DNA of 13,108 nt, from assembly GCA_903903935.1 (NCBI GenBank), contig CAIVAX010000411.1, forward strand, positions 1 to 13,108. The letters are read 5' to 3'. A model generated the notes under the pieces. The model worked only from the letters and a program-made list of their open reading frames with translations, searched no databases and had not been told where the DNA came from. A program made the position numbers and the translations under genes. The DNA comes from an uncultured Hyphomicrobiales bacterium (GTDB taxonomy: Bacteria; Pseudomonadota; Alphaproteobacteria; Rhizobiales; Beijerinckiaceae). This document shows positions 1 to 9,743 of the stretch, piece by piece (position 1 is the stretch's first letter; each line of letters opens with the position of its first letter).

Positions 1-212
1 ACCACAACTTCTGCCTCGCCTAAATGGCTGGCTGCATGGCCGATGGAAATCGTCGCGCCTTTTTCGCGCAATCGTTTCACATTGGCATTTTCAGCCACAT
101 CGGAGCCTTGCACACGATAGCCCAGATTGAGCAGCACTTCGGCAATGCCGGACATGCCAATGCCGCCAATGCCAACAAAATGGATGGGGCCAAGTTCACG
201 CGGCAGTTTCAT
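1..212 (-). CDS. murC: UDP-N-acetylmuramate--L-alanine ligase MurC (N-terminal part, cut by window edge)
   Basis: MurC adds L-alanine to UDP-MurNAc using ATP, the first cytoplasmic step of stem-peptide synthesis. Only the first 70 codons are present; the gene continues beyond the left edge. The translation begins [20 protein letters not shown], and the glycine-rich GIGGIGMSG segment at residues 14-22 is the signature of the Rossmann-like UDP-binding domain of MurC. The ATG at 212-210 is preceded by GGAG (220-223) with a 7-nt spacer. The start lies inside murG, overlapping its end by 17 nt, so the two are probably translationally coupled. The N-terminal match to MurC is very clear. The ATP-binding and C-terminal domains cannot be judged here. 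Confidence 0.95.
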   Translation of the reverse strand, partial: MKLPRELGPIHFVGIGGIGMSGIAEVLLNLGYRVQGSDVAENANVKRLREKGATISIGHAASHLGEAEVV

Positions 213-1329
213 CAGGGGGCTCCGCAAGCGGGGAGGAGGAGGCGAGGCGCAAGACCAGATCGGCAAGGCGCTCGGCAGCATCGGGCAGGCCGGCACTTTT
301 GGCAGCTTGCGCCCGGTGAATCAAGGTTTGGGGAGAATGGAAGCTCTCCAGCAAAGTTTGGCTGAGCCATTGTGGTGTGAATTGGCTTTGGGCAATCACA
401 TGTGCTGCACCGGTCTGCGCCAGATGAGCCGCATTGGCGGCCTGATCTTGATCGAGCGCGAATGGAAAGGGCACCAGAATCGAGGGGCGACCAATCACGG
501 CAAGTTCGGAGACAGTGGAGGCGCCGGCGCGGGCAATCACCAAATGGGCTTGTGCCATGCGCATGGGAAGATCACGAAAAAAGGGCGCGATCTCAGCTTC
601 AATGTTGAGATTTTGATAAGCAAGACGCACGCGCGCTTGATCCTCACCGCGAGCTTGCTGAACGAGAAGGAGGCGCGAGCGGATTTCAATTGGCAACAAA
701 GCCAAGGCTTCGGGGACAATATCGGACATGACCCGCGCGCCTTGTGAGCCGCCTGTCACGACAATGCGCCATTTGCCATCGTCAAAATCAGGATAGGGAA
801 GTTTTGCTGCATGCAAAACAGCCGGGCGAATGGGATTGCCAGTGTGCACGACTTTGGTGCGATTTTTATCAGCAAGTCCGCCAATCTGCGCAAAGCCCGT
901 TGCAATGGCTGTGACGCGGCCTGCCAGAAATTGATTGGCGCGTCCTACAACCGCATTTTGTTCATGCACCAGAGTTGGAATATTCAACAGGCTGGCTGCT
1001 AACACAGGAGGCACTGTGGGATAGCCGCCAAATCCAATGACGCAGGCAGGTTTGATCTTCTGCAATTTGACATAGGCTGTGCCTGTGCCCAAAGCGAGAG
1101 TTAAAGCGGCATGGGCTTTGCGCGCGAATGAGCCGCCGCGCGGCGTGGCCGAGGCAATGGTGTGAATGGCTTTGGCTGGAAAATGTGCGCCATAGCTCAG
1201 CGCCCGATCATCGGTTGCCAATTCGATCTCATAGCCACGGCGCGCCAGCGCATTGGCGAGGGCTTCAGCTGGAAACAAATGACCGCCAGTGCCACCGGCA
1301 GCCAAGAGAATGGGGCGTTGTTCTTTCAT
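196..1329 (-). CDS. murG: Lipid II synthase MurG (UDP-GlcNAc:undecaprenyl-PP-MurNAc-pentapeptide GlcNAc transferase)
   Basis: MurG transfers GlcNAc from UDP-GlcNAc to lipid I on the inner face of the cytoplasmic membrane, giving lipid II. It is a GT-B fold glycosyltransferase of family GT28. The 377-residue product is a normal length. It carries the glycine-rich loop GGTGGH at residues 12-17, a second loop (VTGGSQGA, 191-198) and the UDP-GlcNAc-binding stretch around [10 protein letters not shown] (266-275), followed by a DQDQAANA segment (293-300). A TTG three codons upstream (1338) is also in frame, but I chose the ATG at 1329. Together with the ftsW stop it forms an ATGA overlap (1326-1329), the usual arrangement for coupled genes. 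No strong ribosome binding site precedes it, so translation probably depends on ribosomes finishing ftsW. The C-terminus overlaps the murC start by 17 nt. Confidence 0.96.
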   Translation of the reverse strand: MKEQRPILLAAGGTGGHLFPAEALANALARRGYEIELATDDRALSYGAHFPAKAIHTIASATPRGGSFARKAHAALTLALGTGTAYVKLQKIKPACVIGFGGYPTVPPVLAASLLNIPTLVHEQNAVVGRANQFLAGRVTAIATGFAQIGGLADKNRTKVVHTGNPIRPAVLHAAKLPYPDFDDGKWRIVVTGGSQGARVMSDIVPEALALLPIEIRSRLLLVQQARGEDQARVRLAYQNLNIEAEIAPFFRDLPMRMAQAHLVIARAGASTVSELAVIGRPSILVPFPFALDQDQAANAAHLAQTGAAHVIAQSQFTPQWLSQTLLESFHSPQTLIHRAQAAKSAGLPDAAERLADLVLRLASSSPLAEPPDETAA

Positions 1330-2456
1330 TCGTCGCAACGGCCCACGATTTGGGAGCGCGGTCTTTTGCGCGTGACGGCGATGAGAAAGCCCATGGCAAG
1401 CGCCAGCGAGATGAGTGAGGAGCCACCATAGGAGATGAAGGGCAGTGTCATGCCTTTAGCGGGCATTAATTGCAGATTGACCGCCATATTAATGGCGCTT
1501 TGAATGCCAAACAACACCACAAGGCCAGCGGCTGCAAAGCGGCAGAAGGAATCCTCATTGCGCATGGCGTTGAGCAGGCCGCGCAAGACAATGAAGCTGA
1601 ACAAAGCAACAATCAGCAGACAAGCGATAATGCCAAATTCTTCACCTGTGACAGCGAAAATAAAATCAGTATGGCTATCAGGTAAAATGCGCTTGAACGT
1701 GCCTTCGCCCGGACCTTTGCCTAGCCAGCCACCGGAGATGAAACTCTCCATTGCTGTATCAACCTGAAATGTGTCGCTGACGCCCGGTCCATTGCCCGGA
1801 TCGAGAAACTTTTCGATACGTGCGCGCACATGCGGCACAAAGCGATAGGCCATGACGACGCCTGTTGCGCCAATGCCACCAATTCCCGCCACCCAGAACC
1901 AATGTAGCCCCGCCATGAAAAACAGGCTGGCCCAGACAACGGAAATCAACATGGTCTGACCAAAGTCAGGTTGCAAAATCAGCGGCACAATGGTCATCGG
2001 TAAAAGGATGAGTGCGAGCAAATTGCCCGGCACATCTTGGCGCCGTGCGCCTTCTGAAAAGGCCCAAGCGGCAAGTATCACAAAAGCGGGCTTGATGAAT
2101 TCGGATGGCTGGATGCCAAAAATCCAGCGCCGTGCGCCTTTCACTTCCTGCCCGAATAGGAGGGCGGCAAAAATCAAAGCGATGCTGATCACAAAGATCA
2201 AGAGCGAGGCGCGCCTCACATAACGGGGCGAGAGAAAAGAGGTCGCCACCATCAAGAGGCCAGCAGGGATGAGATAAGCAATCTGTCGATTAACAAAATG
2301 GAAGCTGGAGAGGCCGAGGCGTTCGGCGACGGGCGGACTGCCAGCCATGATCAGCACAAGGCCAATCACCATCAAAGTGGCGAGCGCGCCTAAGAGCCAG
2401 CGATCGACGGTCCACCACCAATCAGCAAAAGTTGAACGTTCGGTACGAGAGACCAT
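1326..2456 (-). CDS. ftsW: Septal peptidoglycan glycosyltransferase FtsW (SEDS family)
   Basis: FtsW is the SEDS-family polymerase that strings lipid II into glycan chains at the division septum, paired with the class B PBP FtsI. The 376-residue product is a polytopic membrane protein with about ten hydrophobic segments. Family signatures include the periplasmic loop stretch SDTFQVDTAMESFISGGWLG (227-246), then LPDSHTDFIFAVTGEE (258-273). D264 of HTDFIF matches the aspartate essential in SEDS polymerases. MPAKGMTLPFISYGGSS (331-347) is the C-terminal signature. The ATG at 2456 has GAGG (2462-2465) just upstream, overlapping the murD stop codon; the intergenic gap is 7 nt. RodA is the alternative paralogue, but the position between murD and murG in a dcw cluster points to FtsW. 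Confidence 0.96.
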   Translation of the reverse strand: MVSRTERSTFADWWWTVDRWLLGALATLMVIGLVLIMAGSPPVAERLGLSSFHFVNRQIAYLIPAGLLMVATSFLSPRYVRRASLLIFVISIALIFAALLFGQEVKGARRWIFGIQPSEFIKPAFVILAAWAFSEGARRQDVPGNLLALILLPMTIVPLILQPDFGQTMLISVVWASLFFMAGLHWFWVAGIGGIGATGVVMAYRFVPHVRARIEKFLDPGNGPGVSDTFQVDTAMESFISGGWLGKGPGEGTFKRILPDSHTDFIFAVTGEEFGIIACLLIVALFSFIVLRGLLNAMRNEDSFCRFAAAGLVVLFGIQSAINMAVNLQLMPAKGMTLPFISYGGSSLISLALAMGFLIAVTRKRPRSQIVGRCDE

Positions 2457-2463
2457 GGGAACC

Positions 2464-3855
2464 TCAATTTACATTGTGTTGCGCGATGAGCGCTTGGACG
2501 GCAGAGCGGAAACTATCGCCGCGATGTTCGAAATTTTGAAACTGATCATAAGAGGCGCAGGCGGGCGAGAGCAGCACAACCGCCTCGGGTGCTTGGCCTT
2601 GCAATGCATCTGTGCTGGCCGCTTGGAGGGCTGCTGCCAGAGTGCCGCATTTCACAAAAGGCACTTGCCCGTTGAGCGTTTTGGCAAAATCATCAGCTGC
2701 CTCGCCGATCAGATAGGCTTTTCTGATTTTGAGAAAGAGCGGCGCAAGGCTTGCAATACCGCCGTCTTTGGCTTTGCCGCCAAGAATCCAGAAGATATCA
2801 TCAAAGGATAAAAGCGCCTTTTCTGCGGCATCGGCATTGGTGGCTTTCGAATCATTGATGAAGAGCACATGATCGATCCGCCCAACCTCTTCCATGCGAT
2901 GGGCAAGGCCAGGAAAGCTGTTCAAGCCCTGTTGGATTTGCTCTTGCGAGAGATTGAGCACATGGGCTGCCCCCGCAGCATAAGCGGCATTTTGCGCATT
3001 ATGCGCGCCTCTGAGTGTGCGCAGACCTGCGAGCGGCCCCAAAATAGTCGGGCCGTTGAAAGTGGCGATGATCTTGTGGTTCTCGACTGATAGGCCTTGC
3101 GGCAGGCTTTGATGCAGCGAGAGCGGAATGGTGCGCAGATCCGTGCGGCTTTTTAAATGATCATAGATGAGGCGCGAAAAGGCATCATCAAGACTCACGA
3201 GTGCTGTTTGCGATTGCGCAACCAATCTTTCTTTCACAGCGGCATAGGCCTCCATCGTGCCATGACGATCTAGATGATCGGGCGAGAGATTGGTGATTAT
3301 GCCAATGGTGGGATTGAGCGAGGGGGCCAGATCAATCTGGAAGGAGGAGCATTCGATCACATGGATTTTATCGTCTGCAGGTGGCTCGAGCGCCAGAATG
3401 GGCGTGCCAATATTGCCGCCTAGCTGAACATTGTGACCCGCGCTTTGTAAGATATGCGCGATCAAAGCTGTGGTTGTCGATTTACCATTGGTGCCGGTGA
3501 TCGCGATGAAAGGCGCGTGCGGGGCAAGGCGCGCGCGCTCACGGCAGAATAATTCGATATCACCGATGATCTCAATATTGGCAGAGTGGGCCTTCTCGAC
3601 AGTCCAATGCGGTGTGGGATGCGTTAAAGGCACGCCGGGGGCGAGGATCAGAGCGCTAAACTGGCTCCAATCGGCAATGTGCAAATCGCTGAGCGTGAGA
3701 TTGAGCGCTTGCGCTTTGGCGCGGGCTTGGGCTTGATCGTCCCAGACAGTGACATGTGCCCCGCCTTGCACAAGCGCTTGCGCTGTTACAAGACCCGATC
3801 CACCGAGTCCGAACAGCGCAACATGCTTGCCAGCAAAATGCGTGACAGGTGTCAT
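2464..3855 (-). CDS. murD: UDP-N-acetylmuramoylalanine--D-glutamate ligase MurD
   Basis: MurD adds D-glutamate to UDP-MurNAc-L-Ala in an ATP-dependent cytoplasmic step. The 463-residue product has the three Mur-ligase domains in order: an N-terminal Rossmann-like domain with FGLGGSG (15-21); a central ATPase domain with the P-loop GTNGKST (121-127) and the LSPDHLDRHG motif (190-199); and a C-terminal domain with HRMEEV (319-324), NDSKATN (334-340) and LSPACASYDQF (429-439). NDSKATN and SPACASxDxF set MurD apart from MurC, MurE and MurF. Its ATG directly follows the mraY TGA with no spacer (TGAATG), and no good ribosome binding site is visible. Re-initiation by ribosomes finishing mraY is the likely mode. 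The stop is 7 nt before ftsW. Confidence 0.96.
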   Translation of the reverse strand: MTPVTHFAGKHVALFGLGGSGLVTAQALVQGGAHVTVWDDQAQARAKAQALNLTLSDLHIADWSQFSALILAPGVPLTHPTPHWTVEKAHSANIEIIGDIELFCRERARLAPHAPFIAITGTNGKSTTTALIAHILQSAGHNVQLGGNIGTPILALEPPADDKIHVIECSSFQIDLAPSLNPTIGIITNLSPDHLDRHGTMEAYAAVKERLVAQSQTALVSLDDAFSRLIYDHLKSRTDLRTIPLSLHQSLPQGLSVENHKIIATFNGPTILGPLAGLRTLRGAHNAQNAAYAAGAAHVLNLSQEQIQQGLNSFPGLAHRMEEVGRIDHVLFINDSKATNADAAEKALLSFDDIFWILGGKAKDGGIASLAPLFLKIRKAYLIGEAADDFAKTLNGQVPFVKCGTLAAALQAASTDALQGQAPEAVVLLSPACASYDQFQNFEHRGDSFRSAVQALIAQHNVN

Positions 3856-5001
3856 TCAACGCACTTTCAATGTGGAGAGGCCAATCAAAGCCAGAACGAA
3901 GGAAATGATCCAGAAGCGGATTACGATTTGCGGTTCGGTCCAGCCCAGTTGTTCGAAATGATGATGGATCGGCGCCATGCGAAAGACGCGCTTGCCGGTG
4001 AGTTTGAAGGATGTGACTTGCACGATCACTGAGAGTGCTTCAATCACAAACAGGCCGCCAACAATGGCGAGCACGAATTCATGCTTGATGGCCACTGCAA
4101 TCGTGCCCAGCAAGCCGCCCAAAGCCAGCGAGCCTGTATCGCCCATGAAGATTTGTGCTGGCGGTGCATTGAACCACAGAAAGCCAAGGCCTGCGCCAAT
4201 CAATGCGCCGGTAATGACAGCCAATTCGCCTGCGCCATTGACGAAGTTGATACCAAGATAGCTCGACATAAAGGCATGGCCTGCCAGATAAGAAATGGTG
4301 CCAAAGGCGCCAGCTGCGATCATCACAGGGCCGATGGCCAAGCCATCCAAGCCATCGGTGAGATTGACGGCATTGCCGGCGCCGACAATCACAAGCGCGC
4401 CGAAAATCGGAAAGAACCAGTGCAGATCGGTCACATAGCCATTGATGAAGGGCACAGCCAGTCGGGTGGCAGGCGTGTCATAGGACAGGGGTGCAGCGAG
4501 GGCTTGAAGGAGATCGCTGAGAGAATTGACCGGTGGGCTTACACTTGCGCTCATCATGAAATAACAAGCCAGCAGTCCGATCAGCAGTTCGAGGCTCAGG
4601 CGCGCTTTGCCTGAAAAGCCTTTGTGCGATTGCTTGGTGACTTTGAGATAATCATCATAAAAGCCGATCGCACCAAAGCCGATGGTGACGAACAAGACAA
4701 TCCAGACATAAGCGCTGCGCGGGCTTGCCCAGAGAATGATCGAGGCGACAAGCCCCGAAAGGATCATCAATCCGCCCATAGTGGGCGTGCCCTTTTTGGT
4801 TAGCAAATGCGATTGGGGACCATCTTCACGAATGGGCTGCCCCTTGCCCTGTTTGAGGCGCAGGGCAGCGATGATTTTGGGGCCGAAGAAAAAAACAAAC
4901 AGCAAGGCCGTTGCCGTTGCGCCAGCGCCGCGAAAGGTAATGTAGCGGAACAGATTCAATGGTCCGAAATAGGCCTGCAATTCTGTCAGCCATGTGAGCA
5001 T
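3856..5001 (-). CDS. mraY: Phospho-N-acetylmuramoyl-pentapeptide transferase MraY
   Basis: MraY is the integral membrane enzyme that joins phospho-MurNAc-pentapeptide to undecaprenyl phosphate, forming lipid I, the substrate of MurG. The 381-residue product has about ten membrane segments. It contains all the conserved cytoplasmic motifs: GTPTMGG (71-77), the acidic pair in FYDDYLK (114-120, D116/D117), [11 protein letters not shown] (210-220), FMGDTGSL (285-292) and the histidine-rich PIHHHFE (344-350). The HHH loop separates MraY from WecA-type relatives. The ATG at 5001 has AGGA (5008-5011) 6 nt upstream, overlapping the murF stop; the gap to murF is 8 nt. Its TGA touches the murD ATG. Confidence 0.97.
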   Translation of the reverse strand: MLTWLTELQAYFGPLNLFRYITFRGAGATATALLFVFFFGPKIIAALRLKQGKGQPIREDGPQSHLLTKKGTPTMGGLMILSGLVASIILWASPRSAYVWIVLFVTIGFGAIGFYDDYLKVTKQSHKGFSGKARLSLELLIGLLACYFMMSASVSPPVNSLSDLLQALAAPLSYDTPATRLAVPFINGYVTDLHWFFPIFGALVIVGAGNAVNLTDGLDGLAIGPVMIAAGAFGTISYLAGHAFMSSYLGINFVNGAGELAVITGALIGAGLGFLWFNAPPAQIFMGDTGSLALGGLLGTIAVAIKHEFVLAIVGGLFVIEALSVIVQVTSFKLTGKRVFRMAPIHHHFEQLGWTEPQIVIRFWIISFVLALIGLSTLKVR

Positions 5002-5009
5002 GGTGTGTC

Positions 5010-6425
5010 CTAATCCGCGATTGTCTGTTCAGGGGTGAAAATTTCTTTGAGCTTTGCGACCACAGGGCCCATGCGACTGCCATTTGATCCTTTGATCATT
5101 AAGGCGTCGCCGGCTTTGATACTCTGTGTTAGCACGCTCACCAAGGCTTGCGCCTCTGCCACCCATTCGCCTTTGAGGCTGGCTGGCAGGGCATCGAATA
5201 AATGTTTCATCATTGGCCCAGAGGCAAACACAAGATCAATCTTGTTCGCGAGGATGGAGTCGATCAGTCCTTGATGAAGATCGGCGCTCTGCGGTCCCAG
5301 TTCGAGCATATCGCCGAGGATTGCAATGCGGCGGCCTTTTACGTTCATGTCACCTAAAAGAGTGAGGGCGGCGCGCATGGAAGCTGGATTGGCATTATAG
5401 CTTTCATCAATCAGTGTGAGCGTGCCATTGGGAATAGGCAATTCAAACCGCGCGCCGCGCCCTGTGGGGGGCTTGAAGTAAGCTAGTGCCTGAGCTGCTG
5501 TGGCAAGATCGAGCCCGAGGCTGTGTGCAGCCAATAGAATAGAGAGCGAATTGATCGCCATATGGCGGCCTGGCGCGCCCAGATGATAAGTCAGCTGCCT
5601 GCCCAGAATCTGCGCGGTGATGTCCTGACCTTCGGAACGAGAAGACGTTGATAGCAAGCGCGCATCGGCTTCTTCACTTTCGCCAAAGCTCAACATGTGT
5701 GTTGCGCCAGCTTGAATGGCGATGCGTTCATATTGCGCAATATCCCGATGCACAATGGCCATGCCGCCTGGCTCAAGGCCGGAAAAGATCTCTGCTTTGG
5801 CGTCTGCAATGCCATCGATAGAGTCAAAGGCCTCGAGATGGACGGGGGCAATCGTTGTGATGATGGCGATATGCGGGCGTACCATTTTGGTCAGAGGTGT
5901 AATTTCACCCGCATGGTTCATTCCTATTTCGAAAATACCAAAGTCTGTTTGGGCTGGCATACGGGCCAAAGTCAGCGGCACACCCCAATGATTATTATAG
6001 GAGGCAACTGAGGCATGGGTATGGCCGACGCTTTCTAAGACGAGGCGTAAAGCCTCTTTCGTGCTGGTTTTGCCAACCGATCCGGTAATGGCAGTGATGC
6101 GCGCCTGTGTGCGCTCGCGCGCAGCGCGGCCCAGAGATTCAAGCGCGCTCAGCGTATCCTCAACGACATAAAGCGAACCAAGCCCCTTGAGCGCATCGGC
6201 GTGGGCTTCATCAATGACCGCTGCGCCAGCACCTTTTTCAAATGCCTTGGCGACAAAATCATGCCCGTCATTCGTCTCGCCCTTGATGGCGACGTAGAGA
6301 TCACCCTTATTCAAGGTGCGCGTATCAATCGACACGCCGCTCACGCCCTGCGGAACGGCGCCGATGAGGCGCGCGCGTAGCCCGTTGACAAGAGCAAGAC
6401 CAGACCAGAGCGCAGATTGGCTCAT
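5010..6425 (-). CDS. murF: UDP-N-acetylmuramoyl-tripeptide--D-alanyl-D-alanine ligase MurF
   Basis: MurF completes the UDP-MurNAc-pentapeptide by adding the D-Ala-D-Ala dipeptide with ATP. The 471-residue product has the MurF layout: a small N-terminal substrate domain with [16 protein letters not shown] (32-47), a central domain with P-loop GSVGKTS (115-121), [11 protein letters not shown] (142-152) and [10 protein letters not shown] (166-175), and a C-terminal domain with the [15 protein letters not shown] stretch. The asparagine-rich NNHWGVPLT and YNANP motifs are typical of MurF. The start ATG at 6425 forms an ATGA overlap with the murE stop. A strong AAGGAG (6434-6439) 8 nt upstream lies inside the murE coding sequence, so murF can also load its own ribosomes. 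The gene ends with TAG 8 nt before mraY. Confidence 0.96.
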   Translation of the reverse strand: MSQSALWSGLALVNGLRARLIGAVPQGVSGVSIDTRTLNKGDLYVAIKGETNDGHDFVAKAFEKGAGAAVIDEAHADALKGLGSLYVVEDTLSALESLGRAARERTQARITAITGSVGKTSTKEALRLVLESVGHTHASVASYNNHWGVPLTLARMPAQTDFGIFEIGMNHAGEITPLTKMVRPHIAIITTIAPVHLEAFDSIDGIADAKAEIFSGLEPGGMAIVHRDIAQYERIAIQAGATHMLSFGESEEADARLLSTSSRSEGQDITAQILGRQLTYHLGAPGRHMAINSLSILLAAHSLGLDLATAAQALAYFKPPTGRGARFELPIPNGTLTLIDESYNANPASMRAALTLLGDMNVKGRRIAILGDMLELGPQSADLHQGLIDSILANKIDLVFASGPMMKHLFDALPASLKGEWVAEAQALVSVLTQSIKAGDALMIKGSNGSRMGPVVAKLKEIFTPEQTIAD

Positions 6426-7870
6426 GCCGCTTTCTCCTTCACAAAGGCGCGAATGACCTCATGATCTGAAAAGGGCAGGATCTGCGTGCCAATCATCTGA
6501 CCAGTTTCATGGCCCTTGCCAGCGATGATGAGCGCATCTCCCTCTTGCAGCATATCAATAGCTGCAGTGATCGCTGTGGCGCGATCGCCAATGTCTTGCG
6601 CTTTGGGGGCAGCGGAAAGAATGGCGCGGCGAATGAGGGCAGGATCTTCCGAGCGTGGATTATCATCTGTGACGATCACCACATCAGCAAGACGTGCGGC
6701 GATCTCTCCCATGAGTGGGCGTTTGCCCTGATCGCGATCGCCGCCGCAGCCAAAGACGAGAATGAGGCGCCCAGTGGTGAGGGGACGCAAGGCTTGCAAT
6801 ACTTTTTCCAAAGCATCGGGCTTATGGGCATAATCAACAAAGATCGGCGCTTGATGATAAGTAGCGATCTTTTCCAGTCGACCCGGAGCACCGGTTAATG
6901 TTTCCAGTGCGTGAAAGACTGAGACAGGCGCGCCGCCGGTGACAATCGCCAGCCCAGCGGCAACCAAAGCATTGGAGACCATGAAATCGCCTGACAGCGG
7001 CACAGTGATATCGTGACGCTGCCCCTGCCATTCAATCTGCACATGCGTGGCCGTGGTCGTGGCGCGCGATGCAATGAGGCGCAGATCTTTACCCTGTCGC
7101 CCGATCGTAAAGATTTTCAAGCCGCGCTGCGTGCACGCTACGATCACGCGGGAGGCGCTGTCGCTGTCTGCATCAATCACTGCGGCCTGTCCGGGTTGCA
7201 GCAAAGTGTCGAACAAGCGCAATTTGGCCGATAGATAGGCCTCGATTGTAGGATGATAATCCAAATGATCGCGGCTGAGATTGGTGAAGGCCGCAGCTGA
7301 AAGACGCACGCCATCTATTCTGTGTTGATCAAGCCCATGCGAGGAGGCTTCCATAATCAGATGTGTCACGCCATCCTGCGCCAATTGATCAAGCGTTTGA
7401 TGCAAGGTGACAGGATCAGGTGTTGTGAGTGAACCATAAGTGGCGCCCGAGGGGGCGATCAAACCTGTTGTCCCTAATGCTGCTGCCGCATGGCCTAGAT
7501 GCGCCCAAATCTGGCGTGTGAACACACTCACCGATGTTTTGCCGCTTGTGCCTGTCACAGCTGCAATGGTGGCAGGTTGGCGCGGATAAAAACGCGCAGC
7601 AGCTTGCGCCAAGGCAAGGCGCACATCTTCCACGCCAATGAGCGGCACATTGCCTATTTGTCGTGTGGCAGGATGAGCGGCGATGATGGCCAGCGCGCCT
7701 TGCTGAGCTGCTTGCTGCGCAAAGCTCAGGCCATCAACTTTCGTGCCGGGGATGGCGAAGAAGACAAAGCCAGCTTTGATCTTGCGGCTATCGGCGCTCA
7801 GACCCAACACGGAGTGTTCGCCCAAATGGGCGTCCAATTTGTGTGTTGGGAGGAGATCGCGCAGCAGCAT
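6422..7870 (-). CDS. murE: UDP-MurNAc-tripeptide synthetase MurE (meso-diaminopimelate-adding)
   Basis: MurE adds the third residue of the stem peptide. The 482-residue product shows the N-terminal uridine-binding domain with LSADSRKIKAGFVFFAIPG (24-42), the P-loop GTSGKTS (107-113), EASSHGLDQHR (174-184), NLSRDHLDYH (197-206), DYAHKPDAL (346-354) and GKGHE (451-455). DNPR at 403-406 is the motif that binds meso-diaminopimelate in Gram-negative MurE, so the substrate is inferred to be meso-A2pm rather than lysine. The ATG at 7870 shares one base with the ftsI TAA (TAATG). The only purine-rich stretch, AGGAAG, lies about 13 nt upstream, rather far, which suggests coupling to ftsI translation. 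The 3' end overlaps murF by 4 nt. Confidence 0.97.
   Translation of the reverse strand: MLLRDLLPTHKLDAHLGEHSVLGLSADSRKIKAGFVFFAIPGTKVDGLSFAQQAAQQGALAIIAAHPATRQIGNVPLIGVEDVRLALAQAAARFYPRQPATIAAVTGTSGKTSVSVFTRQIWAHLGHAAAALGTTGLIAPSGATYGSLTTPDPVTLHQTLDQLAQDGVTHLIMEASSHGLDQHRIDGVRLSAAAFTNLSRDHLDYHPTIEAYLSAKLRLFDTLLQPGQAAVIDADSDSASRVIVACTQRGLKIFTIGRQGKDLRLIASRATTTATHVQIEWQGQRHDITVPLSGDFMVSNALVAAGLAIVTGGAPVSVFHALETLTGAPGRLEKIATYHQAPIFVDYAHKPDALEKVLQALRPLTTGRLILVFGCGGDRDQGKRPLMGEIAARLADVVIVTDDNPRSEDPALIRRAILSAAPKAQDIGDRATAITAAIDMLQEGDALIIAGKGHETGQMIGTQILPFSDHEVIRAFVKEKAA
6434..6439 (-). promoter_or_regulatory. Ribosome binding site of murF inside murE
   Basis: The minus strand reads AAGGAG, 8 nt before the murF ATG. 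It is one of the strongest Shine-Dalgarno matches in the cluster, even though murF already overlaps murE by 4 nt. Confidence 0.85.
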
Positions 7871-9726
7871 TAGCGTGTCGTGCTTCCTGTGGTGAGGCCC
7901 ACACCTAATTTGGCGAGCAGGGGAAAGGGCTGTGCGGGTGGCTCAAAGCGTGGCGGCAGACCAAGCAGAGGGCCAGTGCGTTCAATGATTTTGCCTGTCA
8001 CAGCGCCTGCATTCCATGCCGCTGTCCGATAGCCATGCGTTTCAGAAGTCGCCTGCGGCTCATCCATCACGGTGAGATAGAGATATTTGGGTTTGTCCGA
8101 GGGCGCGATGGCGGTGAAAGTGGTGAACACACGATCATTCGAATAGCGACCATTCACAACCTTATTGGCCGTGCCTGTCTTGCCGCCCGCATAATAGCCC
8201 TTGATGTCGATGGCTTTGGCAGAACCGATTTCAGCATTCAACCGCATGAGATAGCGCAAGGCTTCGCTGGTCTCTGGCTTAAGAATGCGCGGCGCATTCT
8301 TCATCGCTTCGGCCTGATCACGCTTGAGGAATGTCGGTGTGACGAGATAGCCACCATTCGACAGCGCTCCCACAGCCATCATCGCTTGCAAAGGCGCCAC
8401 AGCCAGACCATGGCCGAAGGCTATGGTCATTGTGTTGAGTTCGCCCCAATTTTTAGGAACAATTGGCTCGGCGCTTTCCGGCAATTCGGTGCGCATACGA
8501 TCCAATTGGCCCGCTTTGCGCAAAAAGGCTTTATGTGCATCCACGCCCATCATCAGCGCAATGCGGGCTGTGCCAATGTTGGAAGAATAGGTGAAGACTT
8601 CCGACACGCTCAAAGCACGATTTTGAGCATGGAAATCATGAATCGTGAAGCGGCCATAACGCAGAGCGGCGCGTGCATCAATACGGGTGGACAGATTGAC
8701 CTTATTGGCATCAAGCGCCATAGCCAAAGTGAGCGCCTTGAAGGTTGAGCCCATTTCAAACACGCCGACCGACATGCGATTGATGCGATTGGGATCAAGC
8801 GCATCCACTGGATTGTTGGGATCATAATCAGGCAGCGAGGCCAAAGCGACCACTTCGCCCGTATTGACATCCATAATCGCCGCAGCGCCTGCCTTGGCCT
8901 TGTAGCGTTCAATGCCTTTGAGCATTTCATCGCGCAGAGCATGGGTGACTTTGAGATCCAGAGATAAAGTAATGGGCTTGAGATCATCGGCTGTCATACG
9001 AAAGCCAGCGCCATTGAGCTCAGACAGGCCGATACTGTCGATATATTTCTCGATGCCCGCAATGCCAACATTATCGACATTGGTGAAGCCCAGAATATGC
9101 GAGGCAATCGGGCCATTGGGATAGACGCGCTTGTTCTCGGGCACAAAGCCAACGCCCGGCAGACCAAGGCGGAAGACTTCCTGTTGCTCTTTGGAGGAAA
9201 TGCCGCGCTTGACCCAGACAAATCCTTTGCGCGACATCAATCGATCGCGCAGCTCTTTGGCATTCACATCGGGCAGAACGGCGGTGAGCAATTCCACCGC
9301 TTCATCCTTATCAATCAGGCGGCGGGGTTCGGCAAAGACTGACATAGTCTTGACATCAGTGGCGAGAATTTCGCCATTGCGATCGAGAATTTCAGGACGC
9401 ACGCCCGAGCTGGCTTCTGAGGCAATGCGTCTGAGGCTTTGCGGATCGGGCTTACCAGCCAGATAGACAAGTTTGCCCGCGATCACGAGATACAGCACGG
9501 TAAATCCGCCCGCCACAATGCGAATGCGCCAGCCCGATTTATCAATGCGCGTGCGCATGAGATCACGTCCCGCATCCAGAATGCGGCGACCAAAAGAGCG
9601 TCTTGGAGTTTCAATCTCGGCTTCTAATTCCGGCTCATCCGCAAATGTGTTGGCATGGGCCCGAGCGAAGGTTTTATCGGCTTCACTCTGGTTGTGCGCT
9701 TGGGGGAGAGACTGATCCTGCTTCAT
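7870..9726 (-). CDS. ftsI: Septal peptidoglycan transpeptidase FtsI (PBP3, class B penicillin-binding protein)
   Basis: FtsI crosslinks nascent septal peptidoglycan as partner of FtsW and is the target of PBP3-directed beta-lactams. The 618-residue product has a charged cytoplasmic N-terminus of about 67 residues, one membrane anchor (about 68-89), the periplasmic dimerisation/pedestal domain with RPEILDRNGEILA (110-122) and RVYPNG (200-205), then the transpeptidase domain. All catalytic motifs are intact: STFK (327-330, nucleophile S327), SSN (381-383) and KTGT (516-519). The C-terminus after about residue 585 is proline-rich. The cytoplasmic tail rich in Q, E and A looks longer than in E. 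coli PBP3, where the anchor starts near residue 20. The ATG at 9726 lies 17 nt after ftsL, the widest gap in the cluster, and has only a weak GAAAG upstream. Confidence 0.96.
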   Translation of the reverse strand: MKQDQSLPQAHNQSEADKTFARAHANTFADEPELEAEIETPRRSFGRRILDAGRDLMRTRIDKSGWRIRIVAGGFTVLYLVIAGKLVYLAGKPDPQSLRRIASEASSGVRPEILDRNGEILATDVKTMSVFAEPRRLIDKDEAVELLTAVLPDVNAKELRDRLMSRKGFVWVKRGISSKEQQEVFRLGLPGVGFVPENKRVYPNGPIASHILGFTNVDNVGIAGIEKYIDSIGLSELNGAGFRMTADDLKPITLSLDLKVTHALRDEMLKGIERYKAKAGAAAIMDVNTGEVVALASLPDYDPNNPVDALDPNRINRMSVGVFEMGSTFKALTLAMALDANKVNLSTRIDARAALRYGRFTIHDFHAQNRALSVSEVFTYSSNIGTARIALMMGVDAHKAFLRKAGQLDRMRTELPESAEPIVPKNWGELNTMTIAFGHGLAVAPLQAMMAVGALSNGGYLVTPTFLKRDQAEAMKNAPRILKPETSEALRYLMRLNAEIGSAKAIDIKGYYAGGKTGTANKVVNGRYSNDRVFTTFTAIAPSDKPKYLYLTVMDEPQATSETHGYRTAAWNAGAVTGKIIERTGPLLGLPPRFEPPAQPFPLLAKLGVGLTTGSTTR

Positions 9727-9743
9727 GGGCGCGAACTTTCACA

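Noticed and set aside
127..747. 206-codon plus-strand open frame antisense to murG and murC
   Set aside because: It is the complement of well-conserved murG/murC sequence and has no credible ribosome binding site or family match.
1330..1338. TTG start for murG three codons upstream
   Set aside because: The ATG at 1329 forms the classic ATGA overlap with ftsW and yields the family's usual N-terminus.
8035..8748. 237-codon plus-strand open frame antisense to ftsI
   Set aside because: It covers the transpeptidase-coding part of ftsI, and the translation shows no domain-like or membrane features.
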